Shown here piece after piece: positions 49,101-60,329 of a stretch of 64,000 nucleotides of DNA. The DNA is taken from assembly GCF_000972845.2 (NCBI RefSeq), contig NC_040033.1, positions 6,904,726-6,968,725 of the forward strand, given 5' to 3'. Each line of letters opens with the position of its first letter. Positions within the stretch are counted from its first letter, which is position 1. The position numbers and the translations under genes are program-made. A model generated the notes under the pieces. The model saw nothing but the letters and a program-made list of their open reading frames with translations, did not search any database and was not told the origin of the DNA. The DNA is from Larimichthys crocea (lineage: Eukaryota; Chordata; Actinopteri; Sciaenidae).

Positions 49101-52100
49101 AACCAACTAACCTTCTCTGATCACGCTGCCGCCTCGTTGTGCCACTGTGCACCTCACAACATGAGAAAAATCAGCATCCTAACCAACTCTTGATACAGCC
49201 TGCACAGTGATCTGGTCTCCAAATGTCACATGTTACCCCACTGCTCATCCAGCTCCACTACAGAGTAGGTGGTGTTAGGCATATCTTACCTCCTTCAATG
49301 AACGACGCCTGGCTCTGCCACCTGTACGCTCAGGTCAATCCAAACTTTTCTCATCTGTTGTTCCTCGTTGGTGGACCGTCCTACCAGTACCAGATCAGGT
49401 GCGTCCCTCTCTATCTTCAAAAACCTCCTGAAGACCTCCAGCTCTTCAGAGAGAACCTCCTCTCCAACACTACCAACAACTGGAGATGATAAATCTATCC
49501 CCCGTCTAAACAAGTAGTACTTATTGCTGCACTAACATGTGCTTTATACAAAGTGGCTCCTTCCACATTGCAGCTTTATAAACCTTTTATCATAAGAATT
49601 ATTCAAATAGCTGTTCAGAGATTAGATAACGTGGTGCTCTTCAACAGGACGAGGCCAGAGGTTGGTTCCGGGTAACCCTGAAGAAGCAGCTGGCATAGAG
49701 GTCGACGAGGAACAAGAAGGAGAGGAGGAGCTACCTGACGTGCTGAACGGTACCGCTGCTCTTTGTGTCTGGGGTTATTGCGGACATCTCGACTCTCCTT
49801 TGACCTACATTTTGCCCCCCTCTCCTCTCTCTCGTCTCTCCTCTTCCTGCCTCCACATGTCTCCATTTATTCATCCACATAGAACTTTTTGTTCCCCCAG
49901 CCAGAAATAGACGACCCTGGCCTCTCTCCATGAGCTGTCGGAGTAACTTTCATGCAGATTCATCCTGTATGTTACATAAGTTCCCCCAGTATACAGAGCA
50001 TTAGCCCTTGTAACGTGTGTCATACGTAAGAAAGATTAGGATTAGGAAATATGGAGGTGAATGGCCCTTTCTGTCAAACATACAGTACACGGGGTCAGAG
50101 CTGCTGAGCCCCACCAGAGAGAAAGTTTTCCCCAGAGCACTTATAGCCAGGCAGCCAATCATGTACAGTCTTTTAGAGCATATGGTTGTGATATAGTATG
50201 CTGAATGTGTACCAGACCGGAGAATAAATCCCAGTTGAAGCTAGTGAGAGGAGAATCAAAGATCGAGAGCTAAACATGTTGATTAGAGGTATGAGATAAA
50301 AAAAATTAAACCATTACAGCACAGCATGACTAGAAAATACTCAAGAAGTAACTTGAACTGTGTTTGTCATTGTGTGATTTCCACAGGAATGCCGAGGCTG
50401 CCGTTCTTTCCTGAGAACCGGTTCAGAGGAGACTTTGAGCCCCGGCACCACTGGCCAGAGCAAGGCAATCGACTCAGGTGAGTGTCTATAGACAGAGCGG
50501 CACGGACAAACTATGAGAACTTTAATGCACGCAAGTCGATACAACTGTCGTGTGTATTACAGCTGCAGCATTTTCCGCTGGGGCTACGATTGATTTTGAA
50601 TGAATCGGTTACAGCTCAGTTCTGTTTGCAGCTATTTTTGAAAATTCAATAACTTCTTCAGCTTCTGAAATCTTTTTTTATCTTTTATATGATTTTAAAT
50701 GGAAACATTTTTTGACAAAACATTTGAAGATTTCGCCTCACCGTCTGGGAAACTATGATGGGCGTTTTTTGTTGGAACAAACAGCCAGAAATTGGCAAAT
50801 AAGCGTTTTTTGTTGGAACAAACAGCCAGAAATTGGCAAATAAATTGATAATTTTAGATCGTTTCATTGAAAAGTGCCCATGAAGATGTAGATGTACATT
50901 AAAATAGAGTATCGGCATTAAAGACAGTTGTGTTTGTGTCTCAGGGAAGCTCCTGAAGAGGAACCGGCAGAGCCTGAGGATTTGGGAGGTCGGATGGCGC
51001 CTCTAGCTGCAGGTCAGGCTGCAGTGGAGCGTCTTCAAAGAGCTGCACAGCAAGAAGACCCCCGCGCCTCACAGGGCCAACCATCACCCCCGAAAAGACC
51101 CTTCAGGACACCCAGCGTGCCGTCTCTATGTGCCTTGGCCACCCGAGCGACTGTCCACCTAATGACCGGTAAAAGGAGAATCACTGTTTTTGCAGGAAAC
51201 GTGTCTCGTTGTTCTGTTCACTCACTTGTTGTCGCTCTGCCCTCGACAGCTCCCAGCATGCAGTACAGCAGCAGTCTGGCATGCCTCACCCCGGAGCTGG
51301 CGGAGCTTCTGCTCAACCACATGTCGCGGGAGAGGCTCCTTCGTCCGCGTACCCTGGAGCTCTTCTTCGGCTGCCCGTTGCAGAAGTTTGTCCTAAACTG
51401 CTACCCTTACTCCACCAATGAGCTCCTGCGGCAGTTACGTGCCTTCACAGCGCTGAAGCATCTGAGTCTGGTCAACTCACCTCTCATCACAGGTGTCAGA
51501 TTTCATCCCAGGATGGAGTTTGTAGGCTTTGTCTGATCCTGGAGTATGTTTGGTCGTTCTCTGCGTCGTCTCATTTTAATCTCAACTTTTCCAGACTCCG
51601 GGTTGTCGATCTTGTCCAGCCTGGTCAAACTCCAGTACCTCAACCTGGCCTCCTGTAGCAAACTGACAGACTCCTGTCTGCAGCACATCACAGGTCAGCT
51701 TGGAAACAATCTTCAGACTGTTATCAGTAGTCATAATTCCAGTTGCGTGCATGAATGCCACATATTAACATTATTTTTTCACTTCTTTCTGTGTCTACAA
51801 GGTTTGAAGAGCCTGTGTTTCCTGTCCCTGGACCAGACCAAAGTGACCGATGCCGGGATGGTGCTGTATCTCCAGTCGGCTCCGTCCTGCCTCTCTCAGC
51901 TCAGCCTGAACCAGACGGCTGTGACTGAAGCCACGCTGGCAGTCCTGCCCACCTGTGTGCCACAACTGCGGCTCCTCAGCATCAAGCAGACGAAGGTATT
52001 TCAGTCCCGACAGCACGTCTTCACTCAAAAGCTTCATGACATTTTTTTCACCTTGTTGCATATTCTGCCAGGTCGCAGATGTGTCAGCTTTGGCAGAGCT

Positions 52101-53754
52101 GTCCAGCCTGCAGACCCTCAACCTGGATGGGACTGGCGTGACGGAAAGCTCTCTGGAGCACCTCGCCTCCCACCCTACCCTGTCTTCCCTCAGCTTGGCG
52201 GGAATCCCCGTAGCGGATGGCAATCAAGCCCTGCAGATTATCTCAGGTTTGGAAACAGAAAGGAACACAAACGATTCAAGTCTGTGCTGAATCAAACTCT
52301 AAAGCAGACGTTTCTACTTCGTTTCCAGGTCTGAAGTTGACGCAGCTGACACTCCCGGGACGCCACTCTGTGACAGACAGTGGGTTGGCATTCCTCTCTA
52401 GACTGTCTCTGCTCTCAGAGCTGGACCTGACAGACTACACACATGTCACAGACCAAGGTGTCAGCCAGCTGTCCACCATGAGCAGGTCGCTGCACACTTT
52501 ATAACTGTCTTTTCTTCGTACTCTACAATACGTGCAGTTGCAGGGATACTGACCGGGAGTCTTGTGTGTACCTTGTGTAGGTTGAAGAAGCTGTCGCTTA
52601 GCAACACTCAGGTGACAGACGCGGGGCTTCCCTCTCTGCGTGGCCTGCAGGAGGTGCAGGAGCTCTGTTTGGACCGAACGGCAGTCACCAGCCGAGGAGT
52701 GGCTGAGCTAATCACCTGTCTGCCGCACCTCCAGGTGAGTTTACGATTATCCCCCATTTCCCTTTGTGGAGTCTAGTGGGCAGTTAAGGACCGAACTGAA
52801 CCTTTTGACCAGTTTGTTGAGTCTTCTTCTGTCCCTCTCTGACGACTGCATGATTGCAGATGTCACCACAGAGTCCTGCACACTTCGACCTTCTTGTTCA
52901 GGATGTCTGTGTTGCCCGACCAGTCTAGTTTATTGTTGAGGTGAACACCCGGGTATTTGTATGCTCCCACATCTCTATATCCAATCCCTGGATGTCCACT
53001 GGTCCAGTCTGAGGCGTCTTCCTCCTGAAGCCAATCACTATATCTCCTTTGTCTTGCTCACACCAGTCGACCTTCCTGTACTTCTGGAAGTTTACAATCG
53101 TGTGCAAATGTGATAAGCCTGGCTTAAATGTGGGGCTCAGAAAGGGGTAGAAAGTGTAAAGTCATTGTGTGTCATGCAGCAAACTCTTTTATAACTTATA
53201 AAGAGGATTTGATCGTGCATTTATTCTTGAAAAGAACAATTTATGGAGTTTAGGGATCAAGGCTTTAAGGACTTTTTTAGGTGTTGGTGTTGGTTTGATA
53301 AGAGGTTTCAATAACAAGTTAAGTTGTCTTACTTTCATGTGCATGATATTCATGGTGATTTTCCTGTTTTTTAGGTGTTGGGGTTAGCCAGCACTCAGGT
53401 GGGAGACACAGTCGTGAGGAGAGGTCTGATCCGCTGCAATCAGCTGGTTAAACTTAACCTCAGCCGCACACGGATCACGGACCAGGGTGAGGGTCTCCAC
53501 CACAACAAACAAATGTGATGTTTTCTTCCTCTGGGTTAAACAATCTAACAATGTATCTTTCTGGGTTTTTTTCCTCAGGTCTGAAGTTCTTGAAACACAT
53601 GCACCTGGCTCAGGTGAATCTGGACGGCACAGGCGTGAGTCTGATGGGCATCGCGAACCTCCTCTCTTTCACCAACATCAGCAGCATCCGCGCGAGCAAC
53701 ACTCGCAGCGTTCCCCCCGATGAGGTCTCGGACGAGGAGTGGGAAGCCCAGTGA
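45631..53754 (+). CDS. UBA-UBX protein with a C-terminal leucine-rich-repeat domain (predicted p97/VCP adaptor)
   Basis: Seventeen coding exons: 45631-45651, 46969-47075, 47169-47302, 47415-47575, 47675-47833, 47919-48372, 49648-49749, 50387-50477, 50945-51168, 51250-51492, 51595-51693, 51802-51995, 52072-52246, 52329-52485, 52581-52734, 53375-53486, 53579-53754. All junctions are GT-AG and in frame; the protein has 920 residues. Residues 8-47 form a UBA domain with the MGF motif at 19-21. Residues 118-166 are a charged, probably coiled helix (EEQQRQRVAQEARAERRQKK). Residues 188-265 form a UBX domain with the p97-contacting loop FPRKRF at 236-241. An acidic, proline-rich linker follows. Residues 553-893 hold about 14 leucine-rich repeats of the Rad7/AMN1 type (LxxLxLxxTxVTDxGL), preceded by a cap (TPELAELLLNHM). 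UBA binds ubiquitin and UBX binds p97, so the protein is predicted to deliver ubiquitinated clients chosen by the LRR domain to p97. I do not know a named orthologue. Exon structure is secure, function is inferred. Confidence 0.85.
46138..46176. repeat. (GT)n microsatellite
   Basis: About 19 GT units in the first intron of the UBA-UBX-LRR gene. Confidence 0.95.
46430..46740 (+). repeat. LINE/SINE-like repeat, copy 1, in an intron
   Basis: Contains GCTCAGGTCAATCCAAAC and AACCTCCTGAAGACCTCCAG, both shared with 49225-49520. It ends with TTCGGATAAAAACTTCAGCT followed by AAATGACTAAATG, a tail usual for fish SINEs and LINEs. No intact frame. Confidence 0.75.
49225..49520 (+). repeat. LINE/SINE-like repeat, copy 2, in an intron
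   Basis: Shares GCTCAGGTCAATCCAAAC, CAAAAACCTCCTGAAGACCT and GATGATAAATCTATCCCCCG with the copy at 46430-46740, and has an extra 25-30 bases in the middle. It lies in the long intron before the exon at 49648. Confidence 0.75.
50762..50843. repeat. Exact tandem duplication of a 41-base unit
   Basis: The unit starting GCGTTTTTTGTTGGAACA and ending GGCAAATAA occurs twice without mismatch, at 50762-50802 and 50803-50843, in an intron of the UBA-UBX-LRR gene. Confidence 0.95.
52857..53105 (-). mobile_element. Fragment of a LINE reverse transcriptase
   Basis: The minus strand encodes pieces resembling the C-terminal part of fish LINE polymerases: KGDIVIGFRRK, then VDIQGLDIE, then a YxGVHLNNKLDW-like stretch across a frameshift. 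Only about 80 codons survive, so it is a dead fragment inside the intron between exons 52734 and 53375. Confidence 0.6.
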
Positions 53755-54792
53755 GCGCGGCATCACCTTCGATCGGTCCACACAACACTGCACCTGATAC
53801 TACAACGCGCCTCTTGACTGCTCCCCCCTTATAGCCCCTGAAACATGCTGCCAACAGGATTACTCTAACTGAAACACTCCTCCTACTTGCACTGTTTCAA
53901 CTGCAGCTAGTGCCACTAATCTGTCAATCATGCACGCTATCAAGTTGAAACCTTAAACGGGAGCCTTGTGTTTAAAAACTCGGCTATTTTTAACGTTTAC
54001 GTATATATAAATATATATATCATCAATCTGTATTCACTTGCAGCCCTTTTTTGTCTCTGGAAATCTCCACCTGACAAACTTTAAAGCTTTATGTGCAGCC
54101 TTATAGGTTGGAGCTCTGTGTGTTTCTCCTGGTCGGCACTTTTTTGAGCCGATCGGCAGGAACATGTGTTAAATGTTGGAAATGTAACTTATACCACTGC
54201 ATGTGTTCTCAGACTGTAACAGACTAACAGACTGATATATGTAGAAATTAAATTAACAAATTCAACCAAAGGTGGTTGAAGAACCTTTTCTTTTTCTTTT
54301 TTTTTTTTGGAAGGAACGTGAAGACAGATAACGTCTTCCGATAATCTGTTGTTAAAACTAACATCGGACCTTGAAGCTGTGTTCATGTCATGTTGTATTT
54401 GTTAGAATAGAGTTCACAGCAGTTTATTAGAGCTGTTGTTTGTATTTTCTTTGATTCAAGAACGCTATCAATCACGCAGCAAACACTACTGCAGCTGTCC
54501 AAGACGATACGAATATTTGAGTTACTGCTGCTGAAGACGAGAGTTGGGCTCTCGTCAGTTTATGATTGGCTTTAGATCACTAAAAATGAGAAGAATCACG
54601 GAGTATCGTTGCCACTATGACGCACGTTAAACATCTTGCCGGATGTCTAGATCGATTATGTTACATGATTGATCTAGGTAGGCATTGATTTGTATATTTA
54701 CACCATTCTAACATGAGCAGGACCTTTGTCTCATTGGCAGCCATACTGCGTTACAATTTGACATGAACAGCTTTCCTTGTAAGAGCGCGTGA

Positions 54793-55123
54793 CAGTGTTG
54801 TAGTACTCGAGGTCGGTCTTGGTCTTAAGCTTAAGACCAGTTTTTACAGGTCTGTCTCAGAGAAAGAGGTCCGGTCAAGACCAACAACTGCAGGAATGTC
54901 ACTTACTTATCCGATTTATTTGTTAATCAGCCAAATCTCTTGGACTAAAGTTTCCTAAACCACCAAGAGTTCATCTGCGAAACACCAGATGTAAATACTC
55001 CAAGGCGAATCAATGTAGCAACCGTCACCCAAAGATCTTGGGTGAATATTATCGACCTAAGTAGGCTATATATACTGTCTGGTCTTGGTCTTGACCTGGT
55101 CTCAGTCTTGGACTACAACACTG
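54793..55123. mobile_element. Short inverted-repeat transposon in the 3' UTR of the UBA-UBX-LRR gene
   Basis: Starts CAGTGTTGTAGTACTCGAGG and ends with the reverse complement of CAGTGTTGTAGTCCAAGACT. The first 12 bases of the ends are identical. Length is 331 bases with no frame. The flanking 8-mers GCGCGTGA and GCTCATAA share five bases, so a target duplication is only weakly supported. It lies between the stop codon (53752-53754) and the poly(A) signal at 55503. Confidence 0.7.
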
Positions 55124-55502
55124 GCTCATAATGAAGATTTTCTAACTTGTGATGTCTCCTGTATGAATGTTAGTTTACAGCAAACCATATTTCCCTTTTA
55201 AATGCGTCCTGGAGATGCACTGGATTCCGTTGATTTAGTTTTATGAACGGCTGTCATGTTCTCTTGTTAGCGTTAGTTACGACAGCCGAGCAGCTTTTCG
55301 GTTACACAACGAGACGGGCTGAGCAGCAGATGTTACGTAGAGGCTGTGAGACGAGGATCTATGCAGCCGTGGGGGCTCACAAACCAGAATCCAAAGCGAC
55401 TTCAAGTTTTGTCCTCTTGTTTACAGAGATGTAAAATAGTTTATTTTCCCTAACTGCTTTTGATTTTTGGATACGAGCACTGTATTCATTTAAAAAACGA
55501 AC

Positions 55503-55508
55503 AATAAA
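55503..55508 (+). promoter_or_regulatory. Poly(A) signal of the UBA-UBX-LRR gene
   Basis: AATAAA in AACAATAAAAGTC, about 1.75 kb after the stop codon. It faces the abcf2 signal on the other strand 57 bases further on, so the two genes converge tail to tail. Confidence 0.5.
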
Positions 55509-55564
55509 AGTCTTCTCAATCTAAAATAAATGCTGTTTTTATGTTCCGTTTATTCAGACAAACC

Positions 55565-55570
55565 TTTATT
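55565..55570 (-). promoter_or_regulatory. abcf2: Poly(A) signal of abcf2
   Basis: AATAAA on the minus strand, about 510 bases downstream of the abcf2 stop codon at 56076. Another AATAAA lies just after the stop (within 56058-56075), so a very short 3' UTR is also possible. Confidence 0.5.
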
Positions 55571-56075
55571 GCATTACATTGTTAAATAAGGCAGAACTGC
55601 TCTTTTACACAGAAAAAAAAAAAAGTCAACTTTTAAATATCATAAAATATGACCTAAAAGCTGCTGCATACATGTTGGGATAAAACAGAACATTTGGAAA
55701 AATAAAACTTTTCTATGAAGACAGCACAATGGAATGCATTCCACAATGCACCGAGATGCTTCAAGGTGAATCAGCCAATCAGAGTGCAGCCTGAGGTGAA
55801 GGGGGTGAGAGAGGGGTACATGAATGAATGAATGAATGAGGGAGGGAGTGGGTCGGGTGCAGCACTGTTAAACCGAGACGGAAATTACAGTACGACATGT
55901 ACAAGAGACGTGTCCGATAAAGATGCATAAGAGATCGTTTCAGTTCTAACTTGAGGACATTTCCTGCGACGCAGACCCTGCTCGTCTCCCTCAGGAGCCT
56001 GCAGGTCAGATCCATGATGTAAGATAAAGGAGTGGCTCAGTGTGGGATGTTTCGTTTTTTTTTATTTTTGTTTTA

Positions 56076-59000
56076 TTAGATGTCATGCGCTTGCTTTTCG
56101 ATCTTTGATTTCAAGTGCTCCTTGTACGCCAGGATGTCCCTGTTCCACTTTGTGATGGTTTGACTCTCGCACACCCAGATCTCATTGGCAACCTGAAGAA
56201 AAAGACAGATGATTTATAAAAAACGATGCCAGCTACGGCTGCTTTACATTCACTGATGAGTGTGTACGTACCTGCTGGATTAGCCTGAAGTCGTGGCTAA
56301 CTAGCATCATGCCGCCGTCAAACTCGTTGACGGCTTCCGCCAGCGCGTCGATGGTCTCGATGTCCAAGTGATTGGTGGGCTCGTCAAGGAACAGCATGTG
56401 AGGGTTCTGCCAGGCCAGCCAGGCAAAACACACGCGGCACTTCTGACCATCTGACAAGTTCCTGATCGGACTGACCTGGAAGACATTTCCGGTATAAATT
56501 TCCGGAGCTTTAGCTCAACTTTACACATTATTTCCTCCTCCAAACTCTTACCTGCTGTTTTCCCGTCAGCCCGTAGCGACCGATGATCTTCCTCATCTCC
56601 TCTTTTTCTTTGATCTCGGGGAAACACTTCATCATGTACTCCAGAGGAGACAGGTCCAGCTCCAGCTGCTCTGTCAGATGCTGTAACATGAAACACACAG
56701 GAGACAGTAAATATACTTTCTGTGTTGCGTCAGTAAACCCTCAATGTGGAACTTGTGTTTTACCTGGTGATATCTGCCAATCTTGACGTGAGAATGTTTG
56801 CGGATCATGCCGTCGGTGGGTAGGAGCTGCACAAAGAAAAGAATTGAATACTCTGAAGACAGTTGCAGGTCATTGTGCGATAGGGGGGGATAAACGCTGT
56901 ACGTACCTCTCCCATCAACAGCTTCAGCAGTGTGGACTTCCCTGCTCCATTGGGTCCCACCAGAGCCACTCGTGTATCCAAGTCTATACCAAACTCCAGG
57001 TTTTTATATATGTGCGGCTGTGAGAAACATTAAAAAGATGAGTGAGACCGAGAGATGTGCGTCCATGTTTCAGCTCTGTCCGTGCTGCGATATGAACTAT
57101 ACTCACCGTGTTGTCACTGTACTTGAAGCTCACGTTCTGAACCATGATAACAGGAGGAGGAATCTTCCCACAGGGAGGAAAATAAAATGACAGAGTCTGC
57201 GGGAGACATGAGCAGGTGTCAAAACGCGTGTCACTGTGTCAGATGTGTGTGAACTGCGAGGCTACCGAGAGCCGCACCACATCGTCGCAGTACCTTGTCA
57301 TTCACAACTTTTTCAGTCAAGCCGGATGCCACCATCTTCTGCAGCGTCTTCTCTTTGCTCTGCGCCTGTCGCGCCAGCTTTGCAGAGCCGTGACCAAATC
57401 TGGCAATGTAATTCTGGATAACAAGAAAAATAAGATTGATTCAGCTAACGACAATGTTTATAAAAAAATAAATGTGACCACTTTAAAAAAAACAACAAAA
57501 GATATACTCATTAGTAAACAGTTTATAGCCTGAAACAGACTTCACAGTAGAATGCATGATGAAAACTTCATTTATGATATGGTACACTTCTCTTTGGAGG
57601 GCCGTGGACATGGACTTGTTCTGAACCATCCACTCTGTGCAGTGGAAACTTTCCATTACCTTCATGTGTGCTATCTGGTCCTGTTCCCAGTTGAAGCGCT
57701 TCATCTGGTTCTCTTCCAGCTCCTCTCTGGTCTTCACATACTGGTCATAGTTACCCTTAAAGAGTAAAAATAAAATTTGCACGGTCATCCAACAGGGTGG
57801 CACGCTGACAGGATTAGTAACAGGCTACCCCCAGTTTCCTTATTTAGCATTATGAGATCACACAGGGCAGAGTCACTCCCAAAAAGATGCTGAGGCTGAT
57901 TCCCTTTCTGGCGCTACGCTTTCTAATTTTGCTTTAAGGGCACCAGCAGTGGTTTCAGCCACGTGTTCTTACCGTGTAGTATTTCAGTTTTCTCTGATGC
58001 AGGTGGATGATGTTGGTGCAGACACCGTTCAGGAAGTCTTGAGAGTGTGAGATGAGCACAAGGATTCGCTTGAACCTGGCAAAAAAAAACAAAAAAACAA
58101 GGATGAGCCACACACACCTCATGTGTTTGGACTCGTTTCAGTTATAAAGTAGGAAGTGAACTTACGACTTGAGCTCCTCCTCCAACCACACACAGGCATC
58201 CAGATCCAAGTGGTTAGTGGGTTCATCCAGCAACAGCATGAAGGGCTTGATGAACAGAGCTCTGTCCAGAGAGAGTTACAGTTCAGGACGATATCTAAAT
58301 ATATCTAAACTCCAACTGTGTCACATTATGTCACTTTGTCTTTACCTGGCCAGAGCAACGCGCATCCTCCATCCTCCACTGAAGTCCTTCAGTTTCTTTT
58401 GCTGCATAGCAGCGGTGAAACCCAAACCGTGGAGGATACGAGAGGCTCGCACCTCTGCCTTGTCTGCATCCAGCTCCTCCAGACGCTCGTACAGCTCCAT
58501 CAGCTTCTCACACTCGGCTATGGGGCGGATGAGGGGAAGGCATTTACTATTGATTTCCAGCAAAACAACTATCTAAGAGACGTCCATTTGCTCGAGTCAC
58601 TCAAACTTGGGTATGTTCTGCTAAATTTATTCTCTTTGTTGTCTCTCGGCCAGTTTGCCTGCATACATTTTCCCTCTGCGATTGCATAACGCATCAACAT
58701 ATAACTCACAGTCCTCATGGGCGAGTCTCTCCGCCTCCTTCTCCAGCATAATCCTCTGTTCATCCACCTCCATGACACACTGCAGAGCCGACTTTTCGCT
58801 GGGGGCCATCTCCCGGGTCAAGTGGTAAATATCGATGTGCTCTGGAATGGGAATCTCACGATGCCCGATGGCAGACAACAGCATGGATTTTCCTGGAAGA
58901 TACAAATAGATAAGACAGATAATTTTACTGGTTACAGTGTGGGCAACATTTACGCCTCTTCTACTTAGGATAACTGGTGTGAATGAGCAAAAGTAGGTGC

Positions 59001-59573
59001 CGTTATGTGTTGAAGAAGTAACTTTTAGGGTGTCCAGGTACCCGAATCACCGAACAGGAGAACCGCATCAGGTACTAGGAACAGTAGAGGCCATGCAAGA
59101 GCATTTACCTGTGCCGTTAAGGCCAATTAGCCCATAGCGTCTGCCTGAGTTAAGCTCCAGGCTGGTGTCTGCTAGAAGTTCTTGGCCATGGAAGGTGAGC
59201 GACAGGCTGCTAATGTGAACATCAGTGCTGTTGGGGTGCGAGGCCAGAACGCCCGTCACTGCCCGTGCCTCCGTCTTTGCCAGCTCGAATTCATCCAGCT
59301 CCTTCGTCAAACTGGCGATACCTGTCAAAGCGACAAATAATGTATTGTATTGAAGTTGATGTCAGGTATGATACAGGCCTGGTAAACCACAACCAAGCCT
59401 TGAACATGAATCACAGATGACTCATCGCTCTCACCGTTGCTCTCTGCTCCATTGCTCTGGGTCTCCGGCTGATCTCCTTCCTCATTTAACTCATCGGGTT
59501 TCTTTGTACGCTGGCGAGCTTTGGCGGCCTCCTTCTTCTTCGCTGCCTTCTTCTTGGCTAGGTCGGATGGCAT
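56076..59573 (-). CDS. abcf2: ATP-binding cassette subfamily F member 2
   Basis: Fourteen coding exons on the minus strand: 59573-59435, 59321-59109, 58892-58710, 58517-58346, 58261-58166, 58075-57973, 57755-57660, 57413-57294, 57196-57107, 57017-56907, 56826-56764, 56680-56552, 56475-56272, 56192-56076. All join in frame to 611 residues (human ABCF2 is 623). The start [20 protein letters not shown] is the same as human. NBD1 has Walker A GLNGTGKS (113-120), signature FSGGW (224-228), Walker B LLLDEP and H-loop ISHSQDF. NBD2 has Walker A GPNGAGKS (425-432), signature LSDGQ (512-516), Walker B FLDEP and H-loop VSHDF. There are no membrane segments, as expected for ABC-F proteins, which are soluble ATPases tied to ribosome function and translation. 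The C-terminus (KIEKQAHDI) is shorter than in human. A splice acceptor (CTCAG) 15 bases upstream of the ATG puts the 5' UTR in a separate exon. Confidence 0.97.
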
Positions 59574-59671
59574 GGTTGTGTAAGGCTGAGGGACACAAAT
59601 AATTATTATTTGTTTCCCCGTGGTGGAATGAATAAAGTATATCTAATCTAATCTAATTAAAATGAAGGGAG

Positions 59672-60177
59672 CAGGGGCGCCGTATAGGGGGGAAAAACTT
59701 ACAATTTCAAGGGCCCACGACTGACAGGGGCCCCAAAAAAATGGGAGGACAGGAGAATATCGATCACCGCATCACATCTCTCTTCAATCAAGGCCTGACA
59801 CAGGCTGAAATAGCTTTATGCCTTGCTATAGATAATGTACACATTAGTGTGTGTGTCATCTGAGAAGACGGCTAGCAAGGCTTCAGCTTTATCGGAGGCG
59901 CAATCTAACTGAGCCTGATCGTCATGAATACCCTGAAAATCAAAACTGACTCTGTATTTCAAACTCAACACTAAATGTATTTCAAACTCAACACTTAATA
60001 CACTAGACTATCGTTTTGTTTTCTAGAGATCTCGAATTTATGATCCTGTTATCACGGGAAAACGGGTGGAATAAAAGGTATGTATGTATGACCCTTTAGG
60101 GCTTCCGTAGCACAGAGGGGGGCCCAATTCGATTTTTTTTTAGTCATGGGGCCCAAAATGTCCTGGCGGCGCCCCTG
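59672..60177. mobile_element. DNA transposon remnant in abcf2 intron 1
   Basis: The ends are CAGGGGCGCCGTATAG and the reverse complement of a right end reading CAGGGGCGCCGCCAGG, an 11-base perfect terminal repeat. Eight-base flanks GAAGGGAG (59664-59671) and GGAGGGAG (60178-60185) agree at seven positions, fitting a hAT-size target duplication. At 59776-59930 the plus strand encodes a helix-turn-helix-like relic (LFNQGLTQAEIALCLA, then after a frameshift HLRRRLARLQLYRRRN) like the N-terminus of an integrase-type transposase. It is broken by the frameshift and stops. Confidence 0.8.
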
Positions 60178-60245
60178 GGAGGGAGCAACAGTTTTTACTC
60201 TGTAGTGAGGTAAATGAGACAGATTATCAGCTGGTGGGAGGATTT

Positions 60246-60329
60246 CAGTTCATATTGGTGAACATTAGTTAAATATATCGAGTGTGGCAGTTCATATTGG
60301 TGAACATTAGTTAAATATATCGAGTGTGG
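60246..60329. repeat. Exact tandem duplication of a 42-base unit
   Basis: The unit starting CAGTTCATATTGGTGAAC and ending CGAGTGTGG is repeated once without change at 60246-60287 and 60288-60329, in abcf2 intron 1. Confidence 0.95.
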
